Numbered from the stretch's first letter, positions 1-7,458 are shown. The stretch is DNA of 9,114 nucleotides from an uncultured Clostridia bacterium (GCA_934457515.1 CAKSHV010000037.1:1-9114), one strand, 5' to 3'. Notes: generated by a model not told the origin, from the sequence alone. Program-made: numbers and translations.

Positions 1-69
1 GTAATATAGTTGAGTAAAAATTAAATAACACCCGCAGATATTTCAGGGATAACAACCGGAAATGTAGGG

Positions 70-166
70 AACTTCGGAGAAGCTCAAGTATTCTGAGTGC
101 CGAAGGGGCAAGATTTTTTTATTTTGATAGAAAAAATCGAAACTCTCAGGCAAAAGGACGAAGGTT
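70..166 (+). promoter_or_regulatory. Glycine riboswitch, single aptamer
   Basis: The conserved glycine-aptamer core is present: CCGAAGGGGCAA at 100-111 and CTCTCAGGCAAAAGGAC at 143-159. P1 can form between AACTTC (70-75) and GAAGGTT (160-166, one bulge). GAGA (77-80 region) faces TCTC (144-147), CTCA (83-86) pairs with TGAG (94-97), and a long variable hairpin GATTTTTT/AAAAAATC spans 112-138. Only one full aptamer is visible. A hairpin just upstream (40-63, ATTTC/GAAAT with GG/CC) could be the 5' 'ghost' stem that accompanies some single-aptamer glycine switches. It precedes an alanine/glycine symporter gene, which fits a role in glycine homeostasis. No convincing promoter is visible in 1-40; TATAGT at 5-10 could be a -10 whose -35 lies outside the window. 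Confidence 0.95.
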
Positions 167-199
167 TAAGTTCTGTTTATTAAAGCAGAATGTTTCTTT

Positions 200-232
200 G
201 AAGTTGTTTCCGTTCGGGTGACAACTTTTTTT
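200..232 (+). terminator. Riboswitch-controlled intrinsic terminator
   Basis: AAGTTGT (201-207) pairs with ACAACTT (221-227), with further pairing inside the loop (CC/GG around 210-218), and the stem runs into a T tract at 226-232. It sits between the glycine aptamer and the symporter start, so it is the likely expression platform. Its 5' arm is part of the segment 192-205 that can pair with the aptamer strand 70-83, so terminator and alternative helix are mutually exclusive. Confidence 0.85.
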
Positions 233-248
233 ATTGGGAGGATTTGAA

Positions 249-1688
249 ATGGAACAACTGGACAAGATTTTAGGTGTGGTTGACGGTTGGGTCTGGGGTA
301 TTCCGCTTATCGTGCTGATTTTAGCGGTCGGACTTCTGCTCTCTATCCGCACAGGCTTCGTGCAGGTTCGTCACTTGCGCAAGGCGCTGCGCTTTATGGT
401 GCAGAATGAGGAGGACGGCGAGGGCGACGTAACCAGCTTCGGTGCGCTTTGCACTGCCCTTTCGGCAACAATCGGTACCGGTAACATCGTCGGTGTTGCA
501 ACCGCGATTGCAGCAGGCGGCCCGGGCGCACTGTTCTGGATGGAATTTGCCGCATTTTTAGGCATGGCAACCAAATTTTCCGAGGGTTTGCTTGCTGTTA
601 AATACCGTCAGATGGACTCGAACGGCAACGTGCTCGGCGGACCTTTCTACTACATAGAAAAAGGTATGGGCGCTAATTGGAAATGGCTTGCAAAACTGTT
701 TGCAATTTTCGGCATGCTGGTTGGTATTTTGGGTATCGGTACTATGACGCAGATCAACGGTATCACCTCTGCGGTTCAGAACTTCTTTGACCCCGACAAA
801 ATGATGGTTGCATTTTCCATGGGCGAATCGAGCTACGCTTGGCCGACCGTTATCGCAGGCGTTTTGGTAACGCTGTTTGCAGCCCTCGTTATCATCGGCG
901 GTATCAAGAGAATTTCCAAAGTTTCGGAAATTATTGTTCCGTTCATGGCTGTTTTATATGTTGTTTGTGCAGTTCTTCTTATTCTGTGCAACTTAAAATC
1001 CATTCCCGGCGCAATTGTTTTAATTTTCAAGAGCGCATTCTGCCCCAAAGCGGTATTCGGCGGTGCGGTTGGTATTACCATTAAATCCGCAATGCAGAAC
1101 GGTATCGCGCGCGGTATCTTCTCTAACGAATCGGGTATCGGTTCTGCACCTATCGCAGCAGCTGCCGCAAAAACAAAAGAGCCGGTTCGTCAGGGTTTGG
1201 TTTGCATGACAGGTACATTCTTTGATACAATTGTAATCTGCACAATGACAGGTCTTGCAATCGTTTTAACAGGCGCATACAAACCCGCAATGGACGGCAC
1301 GCTGAAAGGCGTTGCAGTTACAACCGAAGCTTTTACCCGCGGACTTCCCTTCAGCAACAGCGTTTGCGCATTTTTGCTTATGATTTGCCTGGTATTCTTC
1401 GCATTTACCACCATATTGGGCTGGGATTACTATTCCGAAAAATGTTTGCAGTATTTGGTTGGTGAGAAAAAAGGCATCATTATGACCTATCGCGTTCTGT
1501 ACATTTTGGCAGTATTTGTAGGTCCATACCTCAGCATTGGCTTTGTTTGGACGCTGGCAGATATCGTAAACGGCTTGATGGCGTTCCCGAACTTAATTGC
1601 CCTCTTTGCATTAAGCCCGATTGTTGCGGCTGAAACCAAAGATTTTATAAAGCGGCATCAAGACTGGGTTACAAAAAATAAGAAATAA
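249..1688 (+). CDS. Sodium:alanine/glycine symporter (AGCS family)
   Basis: A 479-residue polytopic membrane protein of the amino acid carrier (AGCS, PF01235) family, which imports alanine and/or glycine with sodium across the cytoplasmic membrane. Family hallmarks are visible: the N-terminal helix with the following LSIRTGFVQ (31-39), the ATIGTGNIVGVATAI segment (73-87), SEGLLAVKYR (111-120), GGPFYYIEKGM (130-140) and NESGIGSAP (293-301) followed by an alanine-rich stretch. About ten hydrophobic segments alternate with short loops. Length is usual for the family. The ATG at 249 is chosen because GGGAGG lies at 236-241; a TTG at 234 in the same frame would overlap that site. The gene is alone between a glycine riboswitch and a strong terminator, which favours glycine as a physiological substrate; the sequence alone does not separate alanine from glycine. 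Confidence 0.95.
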   Translation: MEQLDKILGVVDGWVWGIPLIVLILAVGLLLSIRTGFVQVRHLRKALRFMVQNEEDGEGDVTSFGALCTALSATIGTGNIVGVATAIAAGGPGALFWMEFAAFLGMATKFSEGLLAVKYRQMDSNGNVLGGPFYYIEKGMGANWKWLAKLFAIFGMLVGILGIGTMTQINGITSAVQNFFDPDKMMVAFSMGESSYAWPTVIAGVLVTLFAALVIIGGIKRISKVSEIIVPFMAVLYVVCAVLLILCNLKSIPGAIVLIFKSAFCPKAVFGGAVGITIKSAMQNGIARGIFSNESGIGSAPIAAAAAKTKEPVRQGLVCMTGTFFDTIVICTMTGLAIVLTGAYKPAMDGTLKGVAVTTEAFTRGLPFSNSVCAFLLMICLVFFAFTTILGWDYYSEKCLQYLVGEKKGIIMTYRVLYILAVFVGPYLSIGFVWTLADIVNGLMAFPNLIALFALSPIVAAETKDFIKRHQDWVTKNKK

Positions 1689-1698
1689 AACAAATTTT

Positions 1699-1728
1699 AA
1701 AAGGCGCTCTTAATGAGCGCCTTTTTTA
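1699..1728. terminator. Intrinsic terminator between convergent genes
   Basis: AAGGCGCTC (1701-1709), loop TTAAT, GAGCGCCTT (1715-1723), followed by a T run on the + strand. It ends the symporter transcript. The opposite side is A-rich (TTTTAAAA at 1695-1702), so it may also end the leftward operon whose last stop codon is at 1726-1728, partly inside the hairpin flank. Confidence 0.93.
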
Positions 1729-2856
1729 TATGCTGAACATTGATGACATTAACTGCAAAAAGAAATCTTTAAACTGCGGAACATACTGCCTTTGAACACT
1801 TTGGGCTGCAACAATGTCCGTCTTTCCGACCGATTTTCCGTTTAAAAACACTTCCGCAAAACCAACCACGTCGCCCGCCTTTACAGGCGCCTCAACATTT
1901 TCGGCAAAGGTTAATTTAAAATCCGTGCTGTCCCCTTCTGTAACGGGCAAAATAATCGATTCCGAATACATGGCGGACACATGATCGGATTCGCCGTTTT
2001 TAACGGGCACAGGCTCTGTTTTCTGTCCTTTTTCAACCAGCGTTTTGGGCGTAAGAAGCGAAAAACCATAATCCAAAAGGGCGGCATGGTCTTTCCAATC
2101 ATCCGGGTCTTTCAGTGTGACGGCAATGAGCTGCACGCTGTTCCGCGTAGCGCTTGATACCAAACAACGACCCGATTTTTTGGTAAATCCGGTTTTCACA
2201 CCGTCGCAGCCGTCATATTGATATAAAAGCTTATTATGATTTTTCAGTTTTCTGTCCCACTCGTGGCCCTCCCAGGGTATGTTGTGACTTTTGGTGGCAA
2301 CAATGGTTTTAAAAGTTTCGTTTTTCATGGCATAACCGGTGATTTTGGCAAGGTCGGCAGCCGTTGTGTAGTGATTTTCATTATCAAGTCCGCTGGGATT
2401 TTGAAAATTCGAGTTCTCTGCGCCCGCTATTTTTGCCGTCTGATTCATAAGCTTTGCAAAATTGTCGCAATTTCCGCCAATGTGCTCGGCGACTGCGATT
2501 GCCGCATCGTTCCCGGAAGATAGCATCATGCCGTACAGCATATCAAGCAGTGTTTGCTTCTCCCCCTCCGCCAGCCAGACAGATGATCCTTCAACCGCAG
2601 CGGCATACTTGCTTGTGGTTACTATATCTTTTAGATTTCCGTTTTCAATCGCCGTTATGGCACTTACAATCTTTGTTGTGCTTGCCATGGGCATTTTTTG
2701 GTCTTTGTTTTTTTCATAAAGGAATCTGCCCGAAATCGGCTCGTACAGGACCGCGCTTTCTGCCGAAAGGTCGAGCGCATAACAGGTTAAGTCAAGGCAA
2801 AACAGGCTTATGCTTAGCAAAAAGCATATACCTGTGCCACACAAAAATTTTTTCAA
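1726..2856 (-). CDS. Exported serine-type D-Ala-D-Ala carboxypeptidase (DacF/DacB-like)
   Basis: A 376-residue low-molecular-weight penicillin-binding protein (peptidase S11) that trims the terminal D-Ala from peptidoglycan stem peptides outside the membrane. Residues 1-27 form a signal peptide (KK, hydrophobic core, cleavage near CYA-LDL). The three active-site motifs are intact: STTK at 59-62 (Ser59 nucleophile, Lys62), SGN at 114-116 and KTG at 221-223. A C-terminal PBP5_C-like beta domain follows, and the last ~20 residues (FKDFFLQLMSS) could be the amphipathic membrane anchor. The start is a TTG at 2856, preceded by AGGCGGTGA (2870-2862), close to the ideal ribosome binding site; an upstream GTG (2865) or TTG (2877) in frame would lie in or before that site. 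It is the last gene of the operon after ytfJ, which suggests a spore-cortex or cell-wall role, but vegetative and sporulation paralogues cannot be told apart here. Confidence 0.93.
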   Translation of the reverse strand: MKKFLCGTGICFLLSISLFCLDLTCYALDLSAESAVLYEPISGRFLYEKNKDQKMPMASTTKIVSAITAIENGNLKDIVTTSKYAAAVEGSSVWLAEGEKQTLLDMLYGMMLSSGNDAAIAVAEHIGGNCDNFAKLMNQTAKIAGAENSNFQNPSGLDNENHYTTAADLAKITGYAMKNETFKTIVATKSHNIPWEGHEWDRKLKNHNKLLYQYDGCDGVKTGFTKKSGRCLVSSATRNSVQLIAVTLKDPDDWKDHAALLDYGFSLLTPKTLVEKGQKTEPVPVKNGESDHVSAMYSESIILPVTEGDSTDFKLTFAENVEAPVKAGDVVGFAEVFLNGKSVGKTDIVAAQSVQRQYVPQFKDFFLQLMSSMFSI

Positions 2857-2861
2857 AAAAA

Positions 2862-2890
2862 TCACCGCCTGATACAATGGTATTAGGCGG
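2862..2890 (-). promoter_or_regulatory. Hairpin masking the ribosome binding site of the carboxypeptidase gene
   Basis: In the - strand transcript CCGCCT (2890-2885) pairs with AGGCGG (2870-2865) and AUAC (2883-2880) with GUAU (2875-2872), with one A-C mismatch and a CAUU loop. The 3' arm is the ribosome binding site, and seven U residues (2861-2855) that include the first two bases of the UUG start follow after UGA. It could hold translation down or act as a weak terminator inside the operon. Confidence 0.6.
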
Positions 2891-2899
2891 CAGCTTAAA

Positions 2900-3289
2900 T
2901 TATTCTTCCGATTCTTCTTTGTCTTTTTTGGAAAACAGGCTTGTGATTTTGTTCACCATGGCGGGTACGTAATCAATCAGTTTCGATGCGGCGTCCGAAT
3001 CGTCAACCGGCAAAAGTTTCACCTGTGCCTCATTGGCAACCAAAAACGCAACAGGGTTAATCGAAACGCCCGCGCCAACGCCGCCGCCAAACGGATTCTG
3101 CTCCGTAGCCGTTTTTGCGGAAAACTCGCTTCCGCCTGCCGCAAGACCGAAACTTACCTTAGAAACAGGGATAACAACCGTTCCGTCCTCTGTTGTAATC
3201 GGCTTGCCGACAATAGTGTCAACGTCCACCATTTGTTTCAAATTTTCCATTGCACTGTTCATCAATCCGTTAATCGGATGCTCCAGCAT
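2900..3289 (-). CDS. ytfJ: Sporulation protein YtfJ (GerW family)
   Basis: A 129-residue protein of the Spore_YtfJ family (PF09579), a forespore/spore protein; the Bacillus member GerW is needed for proper germination with some nutrients. The N-terminus LEHPINGLMNSAMENLKQM is typical, followed by VDTIVGKPI, the signature VSKVSFGLAAGGSEF and the glycine-rich GGGVGAGVSINPVAF. The charged tail (KKDKEESEE) is usual. The ATG at 3289 is chosen because the family normally begins just before xEHPI; it starts one base after the stop of the DUF2953 gene. An ATG four codons upstream (3301) would overlap that gene by 11 bases. The ribosome binding site is weak (GATGGTG), so translation is probably coupled to the gene before it. 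Confidence 0.95.
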   Translation of the reverse strand: MLEHPINGLMNSAMENLKQMVDVDTIVGKPITTEDGTVVIPVSKVSFGLAAGGSEFSAKTATEQNPFGGGVGAGVSINPVAFLVANEAQVKLLPVDDSDAASKLIDYVPAMVNKITSLFSKKDKEESEE

Positions 3290-3290
3290 A

Positions 3291-3920
3291 TTAAACACCA
3301 TCTTTCTTTTTTGATATTATATATAGTTTAGACAAAACATGTCTTTCCTTATACAAAAGCCGAATCAGCCAAAACAGCGACACTTTCAGTTTAAGTTCAA
3401 ACAATACCGAAAAGCCTTTTTTGTCAAAATCAGGCGCAATTTTAAGTTCGTGACGCTTTACTTTATAATTGTTTAAAAGATATGCGTAAAAACAGTTCCC
3501 GACGGCATATGCTGCACCCGAAAAAATGCCGGTTGCCGCCGCGTCACCCAAACCGAAGGAAAATTCAAACATGAAATTTTGGATGTACAGTGTTTTTTTG
3601 ATGTGGCGGTTTAGAATTCCGAGCGCCTCGGAAATCAGCGCAAAATACGCTTTAATTTGCTTTAAAACGCCCTGTGCCTTGTCCGGCAGGCTTTGTTCAG
3701 CACTGGTATTAACCTCTTCTTTTTTCTCCTCTGTCCGGTTCTCTTTCTTTTTTTCGTCCGATTTGTCCGCTTTTTTCTTTCGCTTATTGTAATCAAACAT
3801 TTTAATGCCGAGCACGCGGACAATTAAATTTAAGTCGTTGTTAAACCCAACAAAAACCGAAATTGGCACAAACAGCAAAATAACAGGGATGAAAAGCAAT
3901 AAATACCACAAGTTATTCAT
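3291..3920 (-). CDS. DUF2953 membrane-associated protein (YtfI-like)
   Basis: A 209-residue protein of unknown biochemical function matching the DUF2953 family, which commonly sits next to ytfJ in spore formers. A single N-terminal membrane helix (about residues 4-27) is followed by a highly charged Lys/Glu linker (46-70), and then the family-typical segment FEFSFGLGDAAATGIFSGAAY that resembles the conserved G-x-G-D-x-x-x-T-G core. The C-terminal part (KLKVSLFWLIRLLYKER) is amphipathic. The start is the ATG at 3920, preceded by GGAG with short spacing; it overlaps the scpB stop by eight bases. An in-frame ATG eleven codons upstream would lie deep inside scpB and is less likely. Its location before ytfJ suggests a sporulation role, by context only. 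Confidence 0.87.
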   Translation of the reverse strand: MNNLWYLLLFIPVILLFVPISVFVGFNNDLNLIVRVLGIKMFDYNKRKKKADKSDEKKKENRTEEKKEEVNTSAEQSLPDKAQGVLKQIKAYFALISEALGILNRHIKKTLYIQNFMFEFSFGLGDAAATGIFSGAAYAVGNCFYAYLLNNYKVKRHELKIAPDFDKKGFSVLFELKLKVSLFWLIRLLYKERHVLSKLYIISKKKDGV

Positions 3921-4524
3921 CGTTATTCTCCATCTCGGTTTCAGGTTCGGCACTTTGCACCGAAACCCTACCTTCCGTAGAATTTAAAACATCGATATCT
4001 GCAACCGAAAGCTGCATGGTGTCTAAATCGGGCACGTCTTCTAAACTGTTTAGCCCGAACAATTTTAAAAATTCGGGCGTTGTGCCGTAAAGAATCGGCA
4101 TGCCGGGCGCCTCTAATCTTCCCTGTTCTTCCACAATTTCACGGTCAAGCAGTTTCTTTAAAGGACCAAAGCTGTCCACCCCGCGGATTTTGTCAATCGT
4201 GCTGCGTGTAACCGGCTGATTATACACAATAATGGACAGCACTTCAAGCGCTGCACGCGATAAATTGTTCGGTTTTTTTATGCCCGCATATTTGTTTAAA
4301 TATTCAAATAAATCGGGATTGGTCCCAAGCTGATAAAAATCGCCATAATGCAGGATTTTAAGACCGCGAGAGGCATAGTTATATTTATCGCAAAAGGCAG
4401 ACATAATCCGTTCAAACTCTTTTTTCGGCATGTCAAACACTTCTGCCAGCTTGTCCACAGAAACACCGTCGCCCGCAACGAACAAAATCGCCTCTATTGC
4501 ATTTTCAATTCTCTCTATGTTCAT
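3913..4524 (-). CDS. scpB: Segregation and condensation protein B
   Basis: A 203-residue ScpB, a dimer of winged-helix domains that binds the kleisin ScpA and completes the SMC-ScpAB condensin for chromosome compaction and segregation. The N-terminal domain begins IENAIEAILFVAGDGVSVDKLAEVF; the second wing contains the signature LSRAALEVLSIIVYNQPVTRSTI, IRGVDS, a short GRLEAPGMPILYGTTPEFL and FGLNSLEDVPDL. A disordered acidic tail follows. The ATG overlaps the scpA stop as ATGA (4-base overlap), with GGGG about ten bases upstream, so the two subunits are translationally coupled. Confidence 0.96.
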   Translation of the reverse strand: MNIERIENAIEAILFVAGDGVSVDKLAEVFDMPKKEFERIMSAFCDKYNYASRGLKILHYGDFYQLGTNPDLFEYLNKYAGIKKPNNLSRAALEVLSIIVYNQPVTRSTIDKIRGVDSFGPLKKLLDREIVEEQGRLEAPGMPILYGTTPEFLKLFGLNSLEDVPDLDTMQLSVADIDVLNSTEGRVSVQSAEPETEMENNDE

Positions 4525-5258
4525 TCTTTGTTTTCCCCTGTCTTTGATTCGCTGAGCACAATGCCCTTGTCCGAATAGGTAATGAGCAGCGAATCATTTC
4601 GAACCATTTCCAAAACCGCAAGGAAAATGGCAACAATTTCACTTCTTGATTCCACCTCGTCAAACAATCCGTCAAACGTTACCTGACCGCTGATTGCAAG
4701 GTGCGAACGGATTGCCTTAACCTTAGATTTAACCGAAACCGGCTCTCTGCCGACAATGCCCGAAAACATAAATTTTGAGGGCGGAAGGCTTTTTTCAAAC
4801 CGCTCCATAACTGCGGCAAATGCGCCGGTTAATTTTTCAATGGGAATCACATCTGCTTTAACCTTTGTTTTATAGCCTTCGGTATCGGACGGGGCTTTAA
4901 AATAAATATAGTCGCAAATTGCCTTTCGGTTATCAAAGAAAACGGAAATTTCTTTGTATTTTTTATATTCCGCAAGGCTTAAAATCAGCTCCTGGCGCGG
5001 ATCCTCCTCTTCCTCTTCTTCATCATATTGCGGGAGAAGAACGCGGGACTTGATATACAAAAGTTTTGCAGCCATCAGCAAAAATTCGCTGCGAATGTTT
5101 AAATCCGCGTCCTGCATTTTTTTCAGATAATCCAAATACTGCTCTGTAATCAGTGAAATCGGAATATCGTAAATATTTAGTTTGTTCTTGGCAATTAAGT
5201 GCAAAAGCAGGTCAAGCGGCCCCTCAAACACATCAAGCCGAAACCGTAAATCCGTCAT
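4521..5258 (-). CDS. scpA: Segregation and condensation protein A (kleisin)
   Basis: A 245-residue ScpA, the kleisin that bridges the SMC head domains and recruits ScpB. The N-terminal SMC-binding motif FEGPLDLLLHLIAKNKLNIYD (a residue or two either side) is intact at about 11-31, followed by SEFLLMAAKLLYIKSR and an acidic run (EEEEEED near 80) that marks the linker. The C-terminal winged helix contains EIVAIFLAVLEMVR, typical of the family. Length is normal. GGAG at 5274-5271 lies 12 bases before the ATG, a little far. The gene follows the M50 protease by 22 bases. Confidence 0.96.
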   Translation of the reverse strand: MTDLRFRLDVFEGPLDLLLHLIAKNKLNIYDIPISLITEQYLDYLKKMQDADLNIRSEFLLMAAKLLYIKSRVLLPQYDEEEEEEDPRQELILSLAEYKKYKEISVFFDNRKAICDYIYFKAPSDTEGYKTKVKADVIPIEKLTGAFAAVMERFEKSLPPSKFMFSGIVGREPVSVKSKVKAIRSHLAISGQVTFDGLFDEVESRSEIVAIFLAVLEMVRNDSLLITYSDKGIVLSESKTGENKE

Positions 5259-5280
5259 AATGATAATAAACTCCGATTCC

Positions 5281-5922
5281 TTACAAAATAATTCCCGAAA
5301 TAAGCTGCAGCATATGGGTAAAAACGAACTGCATTGCGATGTTTAAATATTCGGAAAGATGTCCGAAATAAATCAGCAAAAACAGCAAAATCCCGCCGTA
5401 GCGTTCAAAATTTAAATAGCTCACTCTTGCTTTCATCGGCAAAAACTGGGACAGCACTTTCGAGCCGTCAAGCGGAGGAATGGGAATTAAATTAAACAGT
5501 CCCAAACCGATGTTTACCGTGCTGAGCGATAAGAAAAAGTAGGACACCCACGAGGCAGCAACGCCCTGTATCGGGTACAAAAGGCACAGGCAAATCATGG
5601 ATAAAACCGCTAAAATAAAGTTAGATCCGGGACCTGCCAGGCTTACCAATATAATACCTTTTTTTCGATTTTTAAACATGAACGGGTTAATCGGCACAGG
5701 TTTTGCCCAGCCGATGTGGAAAAACACCAAACAAAGCGCACCGATCCAGTCGATGTGGTGCAGCGGATTTAAAGAAAGTCTGCCGTCGGCTTTGGCGGTT
5801 GTGACCCCCATTAAATAGGCGGCATACCCGTGCGAAACCTCATGCACCACAATGGCAATCAGCGCTGCCAGAGCAGATATTAAAAGCGTAAAAACGTAGT
5901 TTAAATTTAAAATGGGAAACAC
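5281..5922 (-). CDS. Site-2-type membrane metalloprotease (M50 family, YwhC-like)
   Basis: A 213-residue polytopic membrane protein of the short peptidase M50 / rhomboid-like YwhC group. The zinc motif HEVSH (His27, Glu28, His31) lies in the first helix region, LHHIDWIGAL and AGPGSN are conserved family segments, and the second metal-binding motif NLIPIPPLDG provides Asp152. There are about five or six membrane segments and no PDZ domain, as expected for this small subfamily; the substrate is unknown. The annotated start is a GTG eight bases after the lysA stop. GAGGTG overlaps that codon itself, so an ATT three codons later, ideally spaced from GAGGTG, is a real alternative. The M50 gene is often found beside scpA in Clostridia. 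Confidence 0.92.
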   Translation of the reverse strand: MFPILNLNYVFTLLISALAALIAIVVHEVSHGYAAYLMGVTTAKADGRLSLNPLHHIDWIGALCLVFFHIGWAKPVPINPFMFKNRKKGIILVSLAGPGSNFILAVLSMICLCLLYPIQGVAASWVSYFFLSLSTVNIGLGLFNLIPIPPLDGSKVLSQFLPMKARVSYLNFERYGGILLFLLIYFGHLSEYLNIAMQFVFTHMLQLISGIIL

Positions 5923-5930
5923 CTCGTTTT

Positions 5931-7232
5931 TTATAACACGTCATTTTTTATAATGTCTTCATAGCTTTCGCGGCGCACAATTTCGTGCGTTTTTCCGTCC
6001 GTTACCATAATCACGGGCGGTCGCGGAATCCTATTATAATTGCTTGCCATGGAATAGTTATAAGCGCCTGTTGCCAAAACTGCCATAATGTCGCCTGTTT
6101 CAAAGTGCGGCAACAGCACATCTTTCATCAAAAGGTCGCCCGATTCGCAGCATTTGCCCGCAACCGTCACTTTTTCGCAAGGCGAAGCATTTGCATCATC
6201 TGCGCGAAGGGCGGTATACTCCGCCTCGTATAAAATATAGCGCGGATTATCTCCCATGCCGCCGTCTACCGATATATATTTCCGAACGTTCGGAATATCC
6301 TTGATTCCGCCGACCGTGTAGAGCGTAATGCCGGCCGAACCGACAAGCGAACGTCCCGGTTCCATTAAAAGCGCAGGTATTTCAATGCCGCGTTTTTTAC
6401 AGGTCACCTCCACAGCTTTTGCCACATCGCCAATGTATTCGTCGTAACCAATCGGGTCGTGCTCGGGAAGATACCGTATCCCGTAGCCGCCGCCCAAATT
6501 CAGTTCGGTAAAAGTGATGCCGGTTGCTTTTGCAGCGTCTGCCATAAAATCGGTCATAACTTCTGCGGCATGCACAAACGGGTCTTTGTCAAAAATCTGC
6601 GAGCCGATGTGGCAGTGAAGACCCACAACCAAAATGTTAGGAAGGGTTGCGGCATGCTTAATAATGTCCATTGCCTCACCCGTTTCGAGTGCAAAGCCGA
6701 ATTTGGAATCGATTTGACCCGTGCGGATAAAATCATGCGTATGCGCGTCAATCCCAGGCTTTATGCGAAACAGTACGTTTGCTTTTTTGCACTGCTGTCC
6801 GGCAAGCTGATTTAAAAGCTCTAATTCATATTTATTGTCAACCACAAAGCGACCAACATTGTTTTTGAGAGCAAATTCAATTTCGTCTGCCGTTTTGTTG
6901 TTTCCGTGAAAATAAACGCGCTCCATAGGGAAATCAGCTTTCACGGCAGTGTATATCTCACCGCCCGAAACAACGTCCAATCCCATGCCCTCCTCTGCCG
7001 CCAATCGGCAGATATACACGCAGGAAAACGCCTTGCTTGCATAAAGCGCAAGCCCTTTTGAACCGCACGCCTTTTTAATGGAATTTAAATAAAGCCTGCA
7101 ATTTTTGCGGATAAGCGCCTCATCCATCACATAAGCGGGCGTGCCGAACGTGTTTGCAATATCAACCGTGTCCGCACCGCCTATGGTTAAATGACCTTTT
7201 TCGTTTACACCAAGCGATTCTGAAATAAACAT
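5931..7232 (-). CDS. lysA: Diaminopimelate decarboxylase
   Basis: A 433-residue PLP-dependent fold-type III enzyme that decarboxylates meso-diaminopimelate to L-lysine, the last step of lysine synthesis. Visible residues: the PLP lysine in YASKAFS (Lys67), FHGNNKT (108-114), LHCHIGSQI (205-213), the phosphate-binding GGGYG (247-251), EPGRSLVG (291-298), the catalytic Cys in CCESGD (361-366) and YNYSMASNYN (391-400). Length is normal. The ATG at 7232 is preceded by GAGGTGAT, a strong ribosome binding site, and the gene is first in the operon with a near-consensus promoter about 70 bases upstream. The leader is too short for an L-box (lysine) riboswitch. Confidence 0.97.
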   Translation of the reverse strand: MFISESLGVNEKGHLTIGGADTVDIANTFGTPAYVMDEALIRKNCRLYLNSIKKACGSKGLALYASKAFSCVYICRLAAEEGMGLDVVSGGEIYTAVKADFPMERVYFHGNNKTADEIEFALKNNVGRFVVDNKYELELLNQLAGQQCKKANVLFRIKPGIDAHTHDFIRTGQIDSKFGFALETGEAMDIIKHAATLPNILVVGLHCHIGSQIFDKDPFVHAAEVMTDFMADAAKATGITFTELNLGGGYGIRYLPEHDPIGYDEYIGDVAKAVEVTCKKRGIEIPALLMEPGRSLVGSAGITLYTVGGIKDIPNVRKYISVDGGMGDNPRYILYEAEYTALRADDANASPCEKVTVAGKCCESGDLLMKDVLLPHFETGDIMAVLATGAYNYSMASNYNRIPRPPVIMVTDGKTHEIVRRESYEDIIKNDVL

Positions 7233-7309
7233 TTAAATCACCTCGTCTGTCTTCTGTTGCCGATATTTCAGAAATAGTATTCCAATTAAAAAAACACATA
7301 TTATGTTTT

Positions 7310-7338
7310 AGTATAACACAGGAGATAGAATTTGTCAA
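7310..7338 (-). promoter_or_regulatory. SigA-type promoter of the lysA-scpAB-ytfJ operon
   Basis: On the - strand TTGACA (7338-7333), a 17-base spacer and TATACT (7315-7310), one base off the -10 consensus. Transcription would start near 7303 and give a leader of about 70 bases before lysA. The leader starts with a small hairpin AAAACAT/ATGTGTTTT followed by T residues; it is too weak to call an attenuator. Confidence 0.88.
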
Positions 7339-7383
7339 ACAATAATGTCATATTGCCGCCTCATTCAGACACTGTTTATCCGT

Positions 7384-7446
7384 TTTAAAAAAAGATTAAA
7401 AATTTTTAAAATTTCTCTTGACTTTGGTGAGAAAAAGTGCTATAAT
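7384..7446 (+). promoter_or_regulatory. Promoter of tRNA-Pro with A/T-rich upstream tract
   Basis: TTGACT (7418-7423), 17-base spacer, TATAAT (7441-7446), start expected near 7453. The 34 bases before the -35 are almost only A and T (7384-7417), like an UP element of stable RNA promoters. It is divergent from the lysA promoter, about 80 bases away. Confidence 0.9.
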
Positions 7447-7458
7447 AGTCAATGTTTT

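Noticed and set aside
44..58. 15-base identity CAGGGATAACAACCG with 3166-3180
   Set aside because: The second copy lies in the conserved VVIPVS coding part of ytfJ; the flanks differ and the - strand frame at 1-70 hits a stop at once, so no gene fragment can be supported. Probably chance.
2454..2972. 172-residue frame on the + strand
   Set aside because: Shadow of the carboxypeptidase gene, whose three active-site motifs are intact on the other strand.
7233..7309. Lysine riboswitch or T-box in the lysA leader
   Set aside because: The leader is only about 70 bases and lacks the conserved L-box or T-box elements.
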